Source of the DNA: Erythrobacter sp.
GTDB lineage: Bacteria; Pseudomonadota; Alphaproteobacteria; Sphingomonadales; Sphingomonadaceae
Direction of reading: 5' to 3'
Length of the DNA: 64,000 nt
Assembly (NCBI GenBank): GCA_024642565.1
Contig: JAHEAV010000007.1
Coordinates: 1 to 64,000, forward strand
Part shown: one piece after another, positions 30,766 to 38,962 of the stretch
Position numbering within the stretch: position 1 is the first letter of the stretch
Layout: every line of letters begins with the position of its first letter
Notes under the pieces: model-generated
What the model was told of the DNA's origin: nothing
Seen by the model: the letters and a program-made list of their open reading frames with translations, nothing else
The model's database searches: none
Made by a program: the position numbers and the translations under genes

Positions 30766-31391
30766 TTTGTTTTGACTTTCACTTCTATGGTTTCGCCATT
30801 GTTGCCTGGAAATTCACGAAACAATGCGCCGGCCATGGTGCTGGCGTTGGCCTCTCTAATGGCGAGCGGTGAATCAATACCTACCGAAAAACCGGCGCGG
30901 CCTTCCCACAGTACTGCTGTGCTGGCAACTTCACGGATGCTGACCGCCAACTGCGTTGCGACCAACTGGCTCGGCTTGTTGCCGCCCAGATTGATGCCGA
31001 TTCCCAGACCGACACCGCCGCCTGAACGATAACCGCCGGTCCCGCCGCCAATACCGGCCCCGACTGAGACCGGGCTGCGTTTCGGTGCCGGTTCGGATAC
31101 TTCGCGTTCAAGACTGACCTGAGCGATCTGCGCAGCGTCCCGCCGCGCCACTTCGCGGTAGCCCAGCTTGGCCAGTTCGCGCGCGACGGCAGCCTTGTAT
31201 GGCGCCAGTTCGAGGGAGCCGGTGTCCTGCCCAGGTGCATCTTCGATAAAGATCGTAGTCTGGCCGAGCTGCGCGGCGCGGGCCGACTGGTGAAAGCGGG
31301 TCACTTCAACCGGACCGACCGGTGTGGTGGCACAGGCAGACAATGCCGCGGCACCAAGCGCCAGCAGGACCATTCGAGAAACTTTCTTCAT
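30762..31391 (-). CDS. DUF4136 domain-containing lipoprotein
   Basis: Lipobox-like [16 protein letters not shown]...[17 protein letters not shown]-type DUF4136 layout; start inferred at MKKVSRM. Confidence 0.78.
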   Translation of the reverse strand: MKKVSRMVLLALGAAALSACATTPVGPVEVTRFHQSARAAQLGQTTIFIEDAPGQDTGSLELAPYKAAVARELAKLGYREVARRDAAQIAQVSLEREVSEPAPKRSPVSVGAGIGGGTGGYRSGGGVGLGIGINLGGNKPSQLVATQLAVSIREVASTAVLWEGRAGFSVGIDSPLAIREANASTMAGALFREFPGNNGETIEVKVKTK

Positions 31392-31527
31392 CGCTTTTCC
31401 TCTCGGCACAATTCGCTGTGCCCGCTTTATCGCCACGCCCACCTAGCCAAGCCTCGCATCAGGCGCCAGATAAGGCATTGCGCCTGCGTTAACTTTAATG
31501 TCGAACCTAGCAATTAAATAGGCGGAA

Positions 31528-32541
31528 ATGGAAAGCAGCAACAAGGTCCCTGTTCTGGTCACCGGCGGTGCCGGTTATATTGGCAGCCATGCGGTGCTCG
31601 CCCTGCGCGATGCCGGATGGCCGGTTGCCGTGGTGGATAATCTTTCCACTGGCTTCCGCTTTGCCATTCCCGATGGCGTACCGTTTTATGAGGGCGATAT
31701 CGAGGACGGCACGCTTCTGGAGCGGATATTCGCCGAACAGAATATCGGTGCGATCATGCATTTCGCAGGTTCGATCGTCGTACCCGAATCGGTCGAAAAT
31801 CCGCTAAAATATTATCACAACAACACGGTGAAGAGCCGTGCATTGATCGAATCGGCGGTGGCGGCAAGTGTACCGCATTTCATTTTCAGCTCGACTGCGG
31901 CAACGTATGGTTTGCCTGAAGTATCACCAGTTACCGAAGACAGCCTGCAGGCACCGATCAATCCCTATGGCTGGTCGAAATTGATGACCGAGCAAATGCT
32001 GAAGGATGTGGCAGCGGTCCACCCGATAAGCTTCTGCGCTTTGCGCTATTTCAATGTTGCCGGGGCCGACCCACAGGCGCGGAGCGGGCAATCGACGGCG
32101 GGGGCCACCCATTTGATCAAGGTCGCGGTCGAAGCCGCTTTGGGCAAAAGGGATAAGGTTGCGGTCTTCGGTACCGATTACGACACGGCTGACGGAACCG
32201 GGGTGCGTGATTATATCCATGTCTCCGATCTCGCGGCGGCCCATGTGCTGGCGCTCGAAGCGCTCATTTGCGAACCCCGGCGTTCGCTCACGATGAATTG
32301 CGGTTATGGCCGCGGCTTCTCTGTGCTGGAGGTGCTTGATGCTGTTGATCGGGTAACCAATCGCAAGCTTGAGCGCGAATTGCAGCCGCGCCGCGCAGGC
32401 GATCCGGCTTCGCTGATTTCGGATCCTGCGCGAATTCGCAGCACCCTGCCGTGGCAGCCACAGCATGCTGATCTGGACGAAATCATTGCCCATGCTTTGC
32501 AATGGGAGCGCAAGCTGTCTGAAATTCGCGGAATCGGTTGA
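31528..32541 (+). CDS. galE: UDP-glucose 4-epimerase
   Basis: VTGGAGYIGSHAVLALRDAGW; YGWSKLMTEQML; GTGVRDYIHVSDLAAAHV. Confidence 0.96.
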   Translation: MESSNKVPVLVTGGAGYIGSHAVLALRDAGWPVAVVDNLSTGFRFAIPDGVPFYEGDIEDGTLLERIFAEQNIGAIMHFAGSIVVPESVENPLKYYHNNTVKSRALIESAVAASVPHFIFSSTAATYGLPEVSPVTEDSLQAPINPYGWSKLMTEQMLKDVAAVHPISFCALRYFNVAGADPQARSGQSTAGATHLIKVAVEAALGKRDKVAVFGTDYDTADGTGVRDYIHVSDLAAAHVLALEALICEPRRSLTMNCGYGRGFSVLEVLDAVDRVTNRKLERELQPRRAGDPASLISDPARIRSTLPWQPQHADLDEIIAHALQWERKLSEIRGIG

Positions 32542-32582
32542 CTTGGGCCACCTGCGCCCTTATCGGCGCGGCTAGAAATTCC

Positions 32583-32617
32583 GGCATCGGAGTAGATCTC
32601 CGGTGCCACTTTTTTTG
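32583..32617 (+). terminator. Terminator/attenuator-like hairpin between galE and rpmJ
   Basis: GGCATCGGAG-tagat-CTCCGGTGCC near-perfect stem followed by CACTTTTTTT. Confidence 0.7.
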
Positions 32618-32628
32618 GAAATAGAACC

Positions 32629-32754
32629 ATGAAGATCCGCAACAGCCTCAAGTCGCTGAAGAGCCGCCACCGCGATTGCCGCGTGATTCGCCGTCGTGGT
32701 CGCACCTATGTGATTAACAAGACCAACCGCCGCTTCAAGGCACGCCAAGGCTGA
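32629..32754 (+). CDS. rpmJ: 50S ribosomal protein L36
   Basis: 41 aa [41 protein letters not shown]; below the ORF-track size cutoff. Confidence 0.97.
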   Translation: MKIRNSLKSLKSRHRDCRVIRRRGRTYVINKTNRRFKARQG

Positions 32755-32801
32755 TTTCGGCTTTGGCTGATCCGGCTTTTGCGGGATCAGGATTGGAAAT
32801 T

Positions 32802-32831
32802 CGGCCCGCCTCCTGAACGGAGTGCGGGCCG
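32802..32831 (+). terminator. Hairpin downstream of rpmJ
   Basis: CGGCCCGC...GCGGGCCG followed by TTTCCGTTT. Confidence 0.65.
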
Positions 32832-32856
32832 TTTCCGTTTGGTAAGGGGCGTGGGC

Positions 32857-33471
32857 ATGGGAAAACCGATAAAGGCGGTAGTGTTCGATGTCGGTCGAGT
32901 GATCGTCCAGTGGGACCTGCGCAGCCTCTTCGCCAAGCTGATTCGTGATCAGGCCGAGCTTGACTGGTTTTTAGCCAATGTCGTTACCGAAGAATGGCAT
33001 TTCCAGCATGACGCCGGACGCCCGCTCGCGGAAATGGTGCCCGAACGCAAGGCGCAGTTCCCGCGCTATGCTCACCTTATCGATGCTTACGCGGAACGAT
33101 TTCTCGAATCGATACCCGGCCCGATACCGGGGACAGGGGAATTGATCCGGGCGCTTGACGCGGCCGGCCATCCGCTTTTTGCGATCACCAATTTCGGGGC
33201 CGATTTCTGGGCCATGTTCAGGCCCACCGAGCCGGTACTCGATTATTTCCGCGATATTGTGGTTTCAGGAAGCGAGCGCATGGCAAAGCCGGATACGGCG
33301 ATTTTCCGGCTGGCTGAATCGCGTTTTGGTTTCGCTGCGCCGGAAATGCTGTTCATTGACGATAGTGCAGCAAACATCGCGGCGGCAGAGGCCGATGGAT
33401 GGCAGGTCCACCATTTCCAGAATGCCGAAAACCTGGCGGCCGATCTGATCAAACGCGGGCTGCTGAATTGA
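32857..33471 (+). CDS. HAD family phosphatase
   Basis: VVFDVGRVIVQWD; LFAITNFG; MAKPDTAIFRLAESRFG; FIDDSAANIAAAEADGW. Confidence 0.93.
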   Translation: MGKPIKAVVFDVGRVIVQWDLRSLFAKLIRDQAELDWFLANVVTEEWHFQHDAGRPLAEMVPERKAQFPRYAHLIDAYAERFLESIPGPIPGTGELIRALDAAGHPLFAITNFGADFWAMFRPTEPVLDYFRDIVVSGSERMAKPDTAIFRLAESRFGFAAPEMLFIDDSAANIAAAEADGWQVHHFQNAENLAADLIKRGLLN

Positions 33472-33486
33472 TCGATAAATAAAGAA

Positions 33487-33518
33487 GCGGGCTCCCGGGT
33501 GATGCACCGGGAGCCCGC
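33487..33518. terminator. Convergent hairpin between the HAD gene and the CC_3452-like gene
   Basis: Perfect 12-bp stem GCGGGCTCCCGG/CCGGGAGCCCGC; minus-strand side followed by TTCTTTATTTAT. Confidence 0.75.
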
Positions 33519-33559
33519 AAGTTCCACCCACCTGGAGGGGGAGGGGTGGGGGGACTGGA

Positions 33560-33916
33560 TTACTTGGTGTTGCAGGCAGCCAGTTTGTCGGCCTGCAGTT
33601 CTTCGCCATTGGCGGCGAATTTGGTAACTTCACCGAATTCGCGGGCCACGCGCTTGCACATGACTTCCGGGCGCGAACTGGCCTTACCGGCCAGGCATTC
33701 GGTTCCGCTGCACTGAAAGACAACGCCGCCAATGATGCTGCGCGCTTCGCTGGCGGGAGCCGCCAGTTCAACCGTGTAATACGGTACGGCGGTACGCGCT
33801 TCGACCGGGGCCGGGCTGATTGCTGCGCCAAAGGTGAGGCCGGTCCAGACCAGTGCCAGACCGATCGCGCTCAAATTGCGGGGGGTATTGCGGGGGAGGG
33901 GGAGGGAGAGAGTCAT
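33560..33916 (-). CDS. CC_3452 family secreted protein
   Basis: VPYYTVELAAPASEARSIIGGVVFQCSGTECLAGKASSRPEVMCKRVAREFGEVTKFAANGEEL resembles this uncharacterised alphaproteobacterial family. Confidence 0.75.
   Translation of the reverse strand: MTLSLPLPRNTPRNLSAIGLALVWTGLTFGAAISPAPVEARTAVPYYTVELAAPASEARSIIGGVVFQCSGTECLAGKASSRPEVMCKRVAREFGEVTKFAANGEELQADKLAACNTK
33880..33906 (+). other. G-quadruplex-forming motif
   Basis: GGGGGG-TATTGC-GGGGG-A-GGGGG-A-GGG: four G-runs of at least 3 with loops of 7 nt or less. Confidence 0.6.
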
Positions 33917-34044
33917 CGTTGCATTTCCTTGTTGTTCGTGCGGCCCGATTATCCCTTTGGACCACTTTCCGAATTAGCATTGGGAGCCAATTGAGTTTCG
34001 ATTGACAACCAGTTGCGAATCACTACCTAATGAATTAGATTGCA

Positions 34045-34065
34045 AGTTGCAACTAAAAACTTAGT
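34045..34065. promoter_or_regulatory. Palindromic operator-like region upstream of the HxlR gene
   Basis: AGTTGCAACT palindrome overlapping ACTAA-AAAC-TTAGT inverted repeat. Confidence 0.4.
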
Positions 34066-34121
34066 TTGGGTTTTGTGACGAGCGAAAACCGAGCTAGACG
34101 TAACGGCGGAGAGAGATTCTG

Positions 34122-34694
34122 ATGGGTGATATTCGCGAACCGTTGAAAGAACTGACCGTCTGTGGGCTGCCACAGGCGCTTGAAACCATGGGGGAACGCT
34201 GGTCCTTTATGATTCTGCGCGCGTCCTTCAACGGGCTGCATCATTTTGAAGAATTTCTGACCGAACTTGGGATTGCGCGGAACATATTGTCCAATCGGTT
34301 GGCCAAATTGGTCGACCACGGCATCCTGAACCGCGAACCTTGCCCTGATGATCGCCGCCGAATCGAATACCGGCTGACAGAGAAAGGCCTCGATCTGCTA
34401 CCCGCAATGCTGGCGCTTCGTCAGTGGGGCCAGAAATACGGAGCCGAAAAGGAGGAAAATCCAGTGCTGGTTGATGAACGCGACCGGTTGCCGATTGGTC
34501 CCGTTTCGATCCTGGCGCATGATGGGCGGATCCTCAGTTACATGGATTTGAACCTCGCCACGCGCGACCTCGTTGGCCATCGGGCTGACGGAACCAAAGC
34601 AGTAGAAACGCGCGGCGGCTGCGCACCGGGCAGCTTTGCCAGTATGCTCAGCGAACGCGGTGACGATGCTAGACCGTTAGCCGCCAATGGCTAA
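34122..34694 (+). CDS. HxlR family winged-helix transcriptional regulator
   Basis: LETMGERWSFMILRASFNGLHHFEEFLTELGIARNILSNRLAKLVDHGILNREP. Confidence 0.94.
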   Translation: MGDIREPLKELTVCGLPQALETMGERWSFMILRASFNGLHHFEEFLTELGIARNILSNRLAKLVDHGILNREPCPDDRRRIEYRLTEKGLDLLPAMLALRQWGQKYGAEKEENPVLVDERDRLPIGPVSILAHDGRILSYMDLNLATRDLVGHRADGTKAVETRGGCAPGSFASMLSERGDDARPLAANG

Positions 34695-35512
34695 TTGCGC
34701 CGCAAGTCGTAATCGATCCTGATCCGGACCCATTCACCAACCTTGGACCTGCCGCCTACGCGAGGCGGGCGCACGCGAAATTGCCACGACGCTGCCAGCA
34801 CGGCACGGCCAATCCCCGAACCTCTTGGAAATTCCCCCTCGATCACGCAATCGTCGACGCGAAAATCCGGAACTGTGCGGCAATTGATCAAGCCCCACCC
34901 CGGCCCGCTGGCGGTAGACAAATAGCCGCTCAATTCATCCGGATAGGGTTCACGGTACCAGGCAGCTGCATAAAGAGGCTCTCCGTTCGGACCACTTCCG
35001 CCAACGCGCTGCGAATCGCCCGGTGTGCCAGAATTCGGCGGCCCCTGCGGACCTTTGATTACAGCTCTGGGTTTGGCGGGCTTGCTCGGCACTTCAGCAG
35101 CCGCAGCCTGCTCCTGCGATAATGGGATCGCGGCCTGAGCGGGCGGTAGGGGTACGACTGGCGGCGATTCGGGCGGCGTCGGCGGCGCTTCAGCAAAGAC
35201 CGGAGGGGTCAGCGCGGCAGGCTTGGCCTCTTCCTCTTCCACGGTCTGTTCAGGGGTGGGATCAGGCGCCTTTGCCTCGTCAGGGCTTGCCGCGAAACTG
35301 ACCAGCGATTCCAGGGCGTCCTTTTGCCCGGCACGCGACTGGCCCAGAGTGAGCAGCAACGCGATGATTCCGGCTTCCAACACTACGGTCAGCGTAACGC
35401 CGATCAACCGCCGGCGGTTCTCGGGCGTTATTTCCGACCAGGACCGGGGCCAAGGCTCCCGATACAACCAAACAGGTAGAACGCCGCGAATCGCGCGGCT
35501 GGGCTGGAACAT
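34691..35512 (-). CDS. TonB-like proline-rich inner-membrane protein
   Basis: N-terminal TM, Pro/Glu-rich spacer, C-terminal LYAAAWYREPYPDELSGYL...CRTVPDFRVDDCVIEGEFPRGSGIGRAVLAASWQFRVRPPRVGG. Confidence 0.7.
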   Translation of the reverse strand: MFQPSRAIRGVLPVWLYREPWPRSWSEITPENRRRLIGVTLTVVLEAGIIALLLTLGQSRAGQKDALESLVSFAASPDEAKAPDPTPEQTVEEEEAKPAALTPPVFAEAPPTPPESPPVVPLPPAQAAIPLSQEQAAAAEVPSKPAKPRAVIKGPQGPPNSGTPGDSQRVGGSGPNGEPLYAAAWYREPYPDELSGYLSTASGPGWGLINCRTVPDFRVDDCVIEGEFPRGSGIGRAVLAASWQFRVRPPRVGGRSKVGEWVRIRIDYDLRRN

Positions 35513-35637
35513 GGAACCTCGAATTCGATCAGCGCAGATTCGCGACAATTTGAACGCAATAGGCTGTCACATACCGATACGCATCAAATTTGGATCGGCA
35601 ATTAGCAGTCGGTGGCTGAACGGTAGCAAAATAGTCT

Positions 35638-37146
35638 CTACCCTCGCGGTGCCCGCCTTCGATAACTGAGTGCTTCGGCAATATGGATGCGTCCGACGTG
35701 CTCCACACCGGCCAGATCGGCGATTGTCCGCGCGACCCGCAGCATCCGCGTGTAGCTGCGCGCCGACAGGCGCATTGCGTCCGCCGCCTGAAGCAGAAGT
35801 TTTCGTCCCGCTTCGTCCGGCGTAGCGTGTTTTTCGAGGTGGGCGCCATCCAGCTCGGCATTGGTACGCGCGCCAGTCTCTCCAGACCGGCCACTCTGGA
35901 TGAACCGCGCCGATGCCACTCGGGCGGCGACTTCGGCACTGCCTTCTGCCGGGGGCGGCAGGGAAAGGTCGGCGGCGCTTACCGGATCAACGTCCACATG
36001 CAGATCGATCCGATCCAGCATCGGACCTGAAACCTTGCTCTGGTAATCGGCAGCGCAGCGGGGCGCGCGGCTACATGCAAGTGCCGCGTCCGCAAGATAA
36101 CCGCAGCGGCACGGGTTCATTGCCGCAATCAGTTGGACCCGTGCGGGGAAGGTGACATGGGCATTGGCACGCGCAATATCGACCTTGCCCGTTTCCAGCG
36201 GCTGCCGGAGGGAATCCAGCACAGCGCGCTGGAATTCGGGCAATTCATCAAGGAACAATACGCCCAGATGGGCCAGACTGACCTCCCCCGGCTTCACTTT
36301 CAACCCGCCACCGGTCAGTGCCGCCATGCTGGCCGAATGATGCGGCGCGCGGAACGGGCGGGCCCGGCTGATCCGCCCGCTCTCCAGCATACCGGCAACC
36401 GATTGCACCATCGAGACTTCCAGTGCCTCGGCCGGGGTAAGGTCAGGCAGGATACCCGGCAAGCAAGAGGCAAGCAGGCTTTTGCCAGCGCCAGGCGGGC
36501 CATTCATAAGGAGATTATGCCCGCCAGCCGCCGCGATTTCGAGTGCGCGCTTGGCGACTTCTTGCCCTTTGACCTGCTTCAGATCCGGACCCGGGGGCGC
36601 AAGCTCGACCTCGCCGGGCTGCGGCGGGGCCAAGGTCTGCGTACCCTTGAGGTGGTTGAGGAGACTGATCAAGTCGGGCGCGGCGCAGATGGGAATACCC
36701 GCTGCCCAGCGCGCCTCCGCCCCCTGTGCCGCTGGGCAGATCAGCCCAGAATCCTCTTGGCTCGCATGGATGGCCGCCAGCAATACACCCGGCGAGCCAA
36801 CAACCCGGCCATCCAGCGCCAATTCGCCGACTGCAATCCAATCGTGCAATTGTTCGCCGTCGGTCACACCCATCGCGGCGAGCAGGGCCAGCGCGATCGG
36901 CAAATCGTAATGCGATCCTTCTTTTGGCAGATCAGCCGGAGAAAGATTGATGGTGATTCGTTTTGGCGGCAATGAAAGGCCCATCGCGGCAAGGGCCGAT
37001 TGCACCCGTTCCCGGCTTTCGCCCACGGCCTTGTCTGCCAGACCGACGATATTGAAGCGCGGCAGCCCGGGCGCGATCTGGCACTGCACTTCAACGCTGC
37101 GCGCATCCAGCCCGAGATAGGCCACCGTCCGGACCAGTGCGACCAC
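35638..37146 (-). CDS. YifB family Mg chelatase-like AAA ATPase
   Basis: IVGLADKAVGESRERVQSALAAMGLSLPPKRITINLSPADLPKEGSHYDLPIAL; MNGPPGAGKSLLA; AAMNPCRCGY. Confidence 0.96.
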   Translation of the reverse strand: MVALVRTVAYLGLDARSVEVQCQIAPGLPRFNIVGLADKAVGESRERVQSALAAMGLSLPPKRITINLSPADLPKEGSHYDLPIALALLAAMGVTDGEQLHDWIAVGELALDGRVVGSPGVLLAAIHASQEDSGLICPAAQGAEARWAAGIPICAAPDLISLLNHLKGTQTLAPPQPGEVELAPPGPDLKQVKGQEVAKRALEIAAAGGHNLLMNGPPGAGKSLLASCLPGILPDLTPAEALEVSMVQSVAGMLESGRISRARPFRAPHHSASMAALTGGGLKVKPGEVSLAHLGVLFLDELPEFQRAVLDSLRQPLETGKVDIARANAHVTFPARVQLIAAMNPCRCGYLADAALACSRAPRCAADYQSKVSGPMLDRIDLHVDVDPVSAADLSLPPPAEGSAEVAARVASARFIQSGRSGETGARTNAELDGAHLEKHATPDEAGRKLLLQAADAMRLSARSYTRMLRVARTIADLAGVEHVGRIHIAEALSYRRRAPRG

Positions 37147-37299
37147 TTCAAACCCCTGTGTTTTGCCAGCTCTACTGGCCTGAATTTCGCGGTAAGTCGA
37201 GAGCCAAGTACCTGAAATTATGGGATCGATCCGCCGTCAATCAAATCGCAACCATACAGGCTAGGGAAACGGCAAGGTGACAGCGCGCAGTGCAATCCG

Positions 37300-38061
37300 A
37301 TGCGCAGTCTGGCGGCCATATTCCTTGCTCTTTGCAGCATCCTCGCGGCTCCCGTGCATGCACAGGTCTTGTCGGTTGCAACCTATGTAGAGGAATGGGA
37401 CCCGGTCGCGCAGCAATGGTTGCGCATCCAGGACGGTGCCGAACGCCTGGTCCCTGCCCGAGCCAGACCCGCGGCAAGCGCAATTGCCGCATATGGCCCT
37501 TTCCGTGTGCTTGATGCAGCCCGCGCCGCGCTGGTCGATACTACAGACAGCCGGAGCCCGGATCAGTTTGCAGCCATGCTGCGGGATTATCCCGATCTGA
37601 CCACGCTGGAAATGGTCGAATGCCCTGGCACCGATGATGATCGGGCGAATATGCGATTGGGTCATATGATTCGTGCGGCGGGCATGATCACGCATGTTCC
37701 GGATGGTGGTTCTGTCCGGTCGGGCGCGGTTGAACTGTTTTTGGCAGGGGTGCGGCGGCAAATTGATGATGGCGCAGAGTTTGCGGTGCACAGCTGGTTG
37801 GACGATAGAGGCCGCCAGCCGCGGGATTTCGCCCCCGATTCGCCTGAAAACCGACTCTATCTCGATTATTATACCGAAATGGGCATGGCCAAGGCCGATG
37901 CTTCTGCTTTTTATGATATGACCAATTCTGTCGGCTTTGCGGGCGCAAAATGGCTTACGGCGCAGGACATGCGCGGTTGGCTGGGTGAAACGGAAAACAG
38001 CGCCTCTGCGGCCGGCAATCGGGTAATTGCTTATCTTGACTTGGGGGCAACCATCCCCTAA
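37300..38061 (+). CDS. Secreted hypothetical protein, possible ClpP/crotonase-like fold
   Basis: Signal peptide; GHMIRAAGMITHVPDGGSVRSGAVELFLAGVRRQIDDGAEFAVHSW resembles periplasmic ClpP-like proteins (COG3904-type). Confidence 0.6.
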   Translation: MRSLAAIFLALCSILAAPVHAQVLSVATYVEEWDPVAQQWLRIQDGAERLVPARARPAASAIAAYGPFRVLDAARAALVDTTDSRSPDQFAAMLRDYPDLTTLEMVECPGTDDDRANMRLGHMIRAAGMITHVPDGGSVRSGAVELFLAGVRRQIDDGAEFAVHSWLDDRGRQPRDFAPDSPENRLYLDYYTEMGMAKADASAFYDMTNSVGFAGAKWLTAQDMRGWLGETENSASAAGNRVIAYLDLGATIP

Positions 38062-38124
38062 CCGCGCGGCTTGATTTTTGGCCGACCCGGCTTGGGCGGC
38101 TCTTTTATTTGTTTCGAGGATAAC

Positions 38125-38259
38125 ATGAAGCGGACTTTCCAGCCCAGCAATCTCGTGCGCGCCCGTCGCCACGGCTTCTTCGCCCGCAAGGCGACAGTCG
38201 GTGGTCGCAAGATCCTGCGCGCACGCCGTGCCCGTGGCCGCAAGAAACTTTCTGCCTGA
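38125..38259 (+). CDS. rpmH: 50S ribosomal protein L34
   Basis: [44 protein letters not shown]. Confidence 0.98.
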   Translation: MKRTFQPSNLVRARRHGFFARKATVGGRKILRARRARGRKKLSA

Positions 38260-38668
38260 GGCGAACGGGCCGGAGGCGGTTCAGCCGCCAGAAAAGCTGG
38301 CGGTGCTGACGCGCCGCGCCGACTTTCTCTCTGCAAACCGGGGCTTGCGCGTAGCACGTCCCGGTTTCGTTTTGCTGGCCCATCCAAATGACGGCAAGGG
38401 CAAGCGTTACGGGATTACGGTAACAAAGAAGATCGGGAATGCAGTCGTCCGGAACAGGATGAAGCGCCGTTTCCGTGAATTGTTACGTGCGGCGCTGCCT
38501 GATCTTGGGCTGGCTGATCATGATCATATACTGATTGGCCGTGAAGGGGGAATCGAGCGGGACTTTGCCCGGTTGGAAGTGGAGCTTTCCCAAGCGCTTG
38601 GCAAGGCAGCGGTTGGTCAGGGCGATCCGCCCCGCAAAGGCCCGCCGCATCGTTCTCGGCGCAAATAG
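38201..38668 (+). CDS. rnpA: Ribonuclease P protein component (start uncertain; GTG at 38201, 38228, 38234 or 38303)
   Basis: [28 protein letters not shown]...[28 protein letters not shown]; follows rpmH; no ATG start in frame near the N-terminus. Confidence 0.92.
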   Translation: MVARSCAHAVPVAARNFLPEANGPEAVQPPEKLAVLTRRADFLSANRGLRVARPGFVLLAHPNDGKGKRYGITVTKKIGNAVVRNRMKRRFRELLRAALPDLGLADHDHILIGREGGIERDFARLEVELSQALGKAAVGQGDPPRKGPPHRSRRK

Positions 38669-38706
38669 ACTGGTCGATCGGCAATTTCTCCCTATTTAGA
38701 AGCTTA

Positions 38707-38916
38707 GTGAAATATGTGTTCATCCTGATCGCCCGAGCGTGGCAATGGGGCCCTTCACGTATTTTGCCGCCTTCCTGCCGCTACGCGCCCACTTGCAGCG
38801 ACTATGCAATTCAGTCGCTGCAAAAATATGGGGCGATCAAGGGTGGATGGTTGGCGACTAAGCGTATACTGCGCTGCCACCCATGGGGCGGGCATGGGTA
38901 CGACCCTGTGCCCTGA
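38707..38916 (+). CDS. yidD: Membrane protein insertion efficiency factor YidD
   Basis: [49 protein letters not shown]. Confidence 0.97.
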   Translation: MKYVFILIARAWQWGPSRILPPSCRYAPTCSDYAIQSLQKYGAIKGGWLATKRILRCHPWGGHGYDPVP

Positions 38917-38962
38917 TACGCCCCTGATATTGTAGACACTCAAGACTTACGGGATCCGATCT

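Noticed and set aside
29638-31032. 464-aa plus-strand ORF
   Set aside because: Antisense to the M14 carboxypeptidase and DUF4136 genes; no domain signature.
36133-36975. 280-aa plus-strand ORF
   Set aside because: Antisense to the YifB-family ATPase gene.
37261-38172. 303-aa minus-strand ORF
   Set aside because: Antisense to the signal-peptide-containing gene at 37300-38061, which has better coding features.
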